Below are positions 63,201-64,000 of a stretch of DNA of 64,000 nt, in pieces. A program made the position numbers and the translations under genes. The notes beneath the pieces are model-generated. The model made no database searches and had not been told where the DNA came from. It saw only the letters and a list, made by a program, of their open reading frames with translations. Numbering within the stretch: the first letter of the stretch is position 1; each line of letters opens with the position of its first letter. The DNA comes from Xestospongia muta (lineage: Eukaryota > Porifera > Demospongiae > Haplosclerida > Petrosiidae), in NCBI GenBank assembly GCA_963693285.1, contig OY848919.1, forward strand, positions 5,672,136 to 5,736,135, read 5' to 3'.

Positions 63201-64000
63201 TTTTATGTTTCCACTTTATCTTCTAACAATAGTCATTGTCCTGATTATCCTCAGTCGTTTTTCACCAAAGCTTTCCAATAGAATAGCTCATTCCTCAGTA
63301 CAAGTACTGGTTACTGTTGTACACCTCTCATTCACAAAACTAATCCTTCAATTGATTAATGTAATGACATATTCTGAGGTTTACACATTCAATGATATAC
63401 ATTATGTTTGGTATTTAGATGGTACTGTCGAGTATGGTGGATACTCTCATTGTATACTAATGATAGTGACTCTGATAGTAGTTCTTGGTCTACTGTTACC
63501 ATATATACTTCTACTTCTCTTTGCTAAACCACTTAGACTGTTATCATGTACCAATAAGTACTTACGACCTCTTCTAGAAGCTATCCATGCTCCTTATAAA
63601 GAAGGTAAACAATATTGGTTTATATTGCGTCTTCTGTTACTTGGTGCTATGTATGGAGTATATGCCAAATATAGAGCTACTGACATTTATTCTCTCTTAG
63701 TCACAACAAATCTAATGTTAGTAATATTCCTTGTCATTCAAACATATATCAAACCATTTAGAAGTAAATTAATCTATCTTCTTGATAGTGGTTTGGTGAT
63801 GAACATAACAATTATTTACCTCACTTATTGGTATTTTTTCCTGAAGAAGGATCTTTTAATGATAAAAATAATCAGTTTTTCTTCTGTGTTTCTGACATTT
63901 ATTACATTAGTAATGGTCATTGTATATCATGTACTCTGGGTTTGCAGAAAGCTTAACACTGTAAAAAGATGGTTTGAAAGCAAATGTGAGAAATTTTGTT
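60285..64000 (+). pseudogene. R7: class A receptor with one frameshift, 3' end outside window
   Basis: ATG 60285 (the GTG before it is not the start) opens the same signal peptide as R6. The first 190 codons are intact. A 5-nt deletion near 60857 (GTTATCTTATTC against GTTAGTATGTCTTATTC in R5) shifts the frame, which then stops at 60873-60875. In the shifted frame the rest of the receptor appears open to the end of the window: SIGSGFLLHYMDINNAFQEK, GGAIHARGD (near 61905), LCGRCSEG (near 62845), the membrane segments, and WFESKCEKFC at the end. The tail is not in the window. Apart from this single lesion the gene looks preserved, so it is either a very young pseudogene, a polymorphic null allele or an assembly error. 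Confidence 0.8.

Overview
The window looks like metazoan nuclear DNA, most likely from a sponge (an Amphimedon-like demosponge). This is inferred from very AT-rich DNA, TATA-box promoters, AATAAA signals, spliced transposase relics (P-element/THAP9-like and a DDE-integrase-like gene), MITEs, and one large receptor-like gene family. I could not run a database search, so neither species nor family name is confirmed. The window is almost entirely one plus-strand tandem array of a single gene family plus its debris.

The family (my labels R1 to R7) encodes intronless proteins of about 1270-1290 residues. Each has a signal peptide, a long N-glycosylated ectodomain with chlamydial-PMP-like beta-helix motifs (FxxN and GGAI), a membrane-proximal Cys motif (LCGRCSEG / LCGSCS), several hydrophobic membrane segments, and a short cytoplasmic tail ending in a conserved SFYxSC...REPxL motif. 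R3 (18244-22107), R4 (30228-34028) and R6 (50487-54350) are uninterrupted. R1 (2-2317) is cut by the window start but open. R7 (60285-64000) has one 5-nt deletion and runs off the end. R2 (8321-12161) and R5 (41171-44645) are pseudogenes. At least a dozen smaller relics of the same family lie between them. Three sequence classes can be told apart: A (R1, R3, R5, R6, R7 and most of R2), B (R4 and relics at 29, 35 and 36.7-38 kb) and C (3' end of R2 and relics at 13.8-15.3 and 39.3 kb). R2 and R4 are chimeras between classes.

All six visible gene starts share one core promoter. A TATA-like element (TATAAATAG / TATATATAG) lies 65-66 nt before the ATG and is followed by a nearly identical leader. 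Upstream of this there are two arrangements. R3, R4 and R5 carry a shared distal block of about 400 bp. R2, R6 and R7 are preceded by a divergently transcribed, decayed integrase-like gene, a short GC-richer tandem motif and a relic of a receptor 3' end, so each of these is a copy of one segmental duplication.

Other contents are a P-element transposase fragment facing an unknown broken ORF (3.1-4.7 kb), a hAT-type MITE with 8-bp target duplications inside integrase copy B (47730-48276), a Tc1/mariner-type MITE with TA duplications (16852-17101), a large imperfect inverted repeat (55.3-56.0 versus 57.3-58.3 kb) whose spacer holds a POT/SLC15-like transporter exon relic and a receptor relic, and a possible solo LTR (57457-57730). 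The overall picture is birth, death and recombination of a receptor-like array, driven by tandem duplication, gene conversion and mobile elements.
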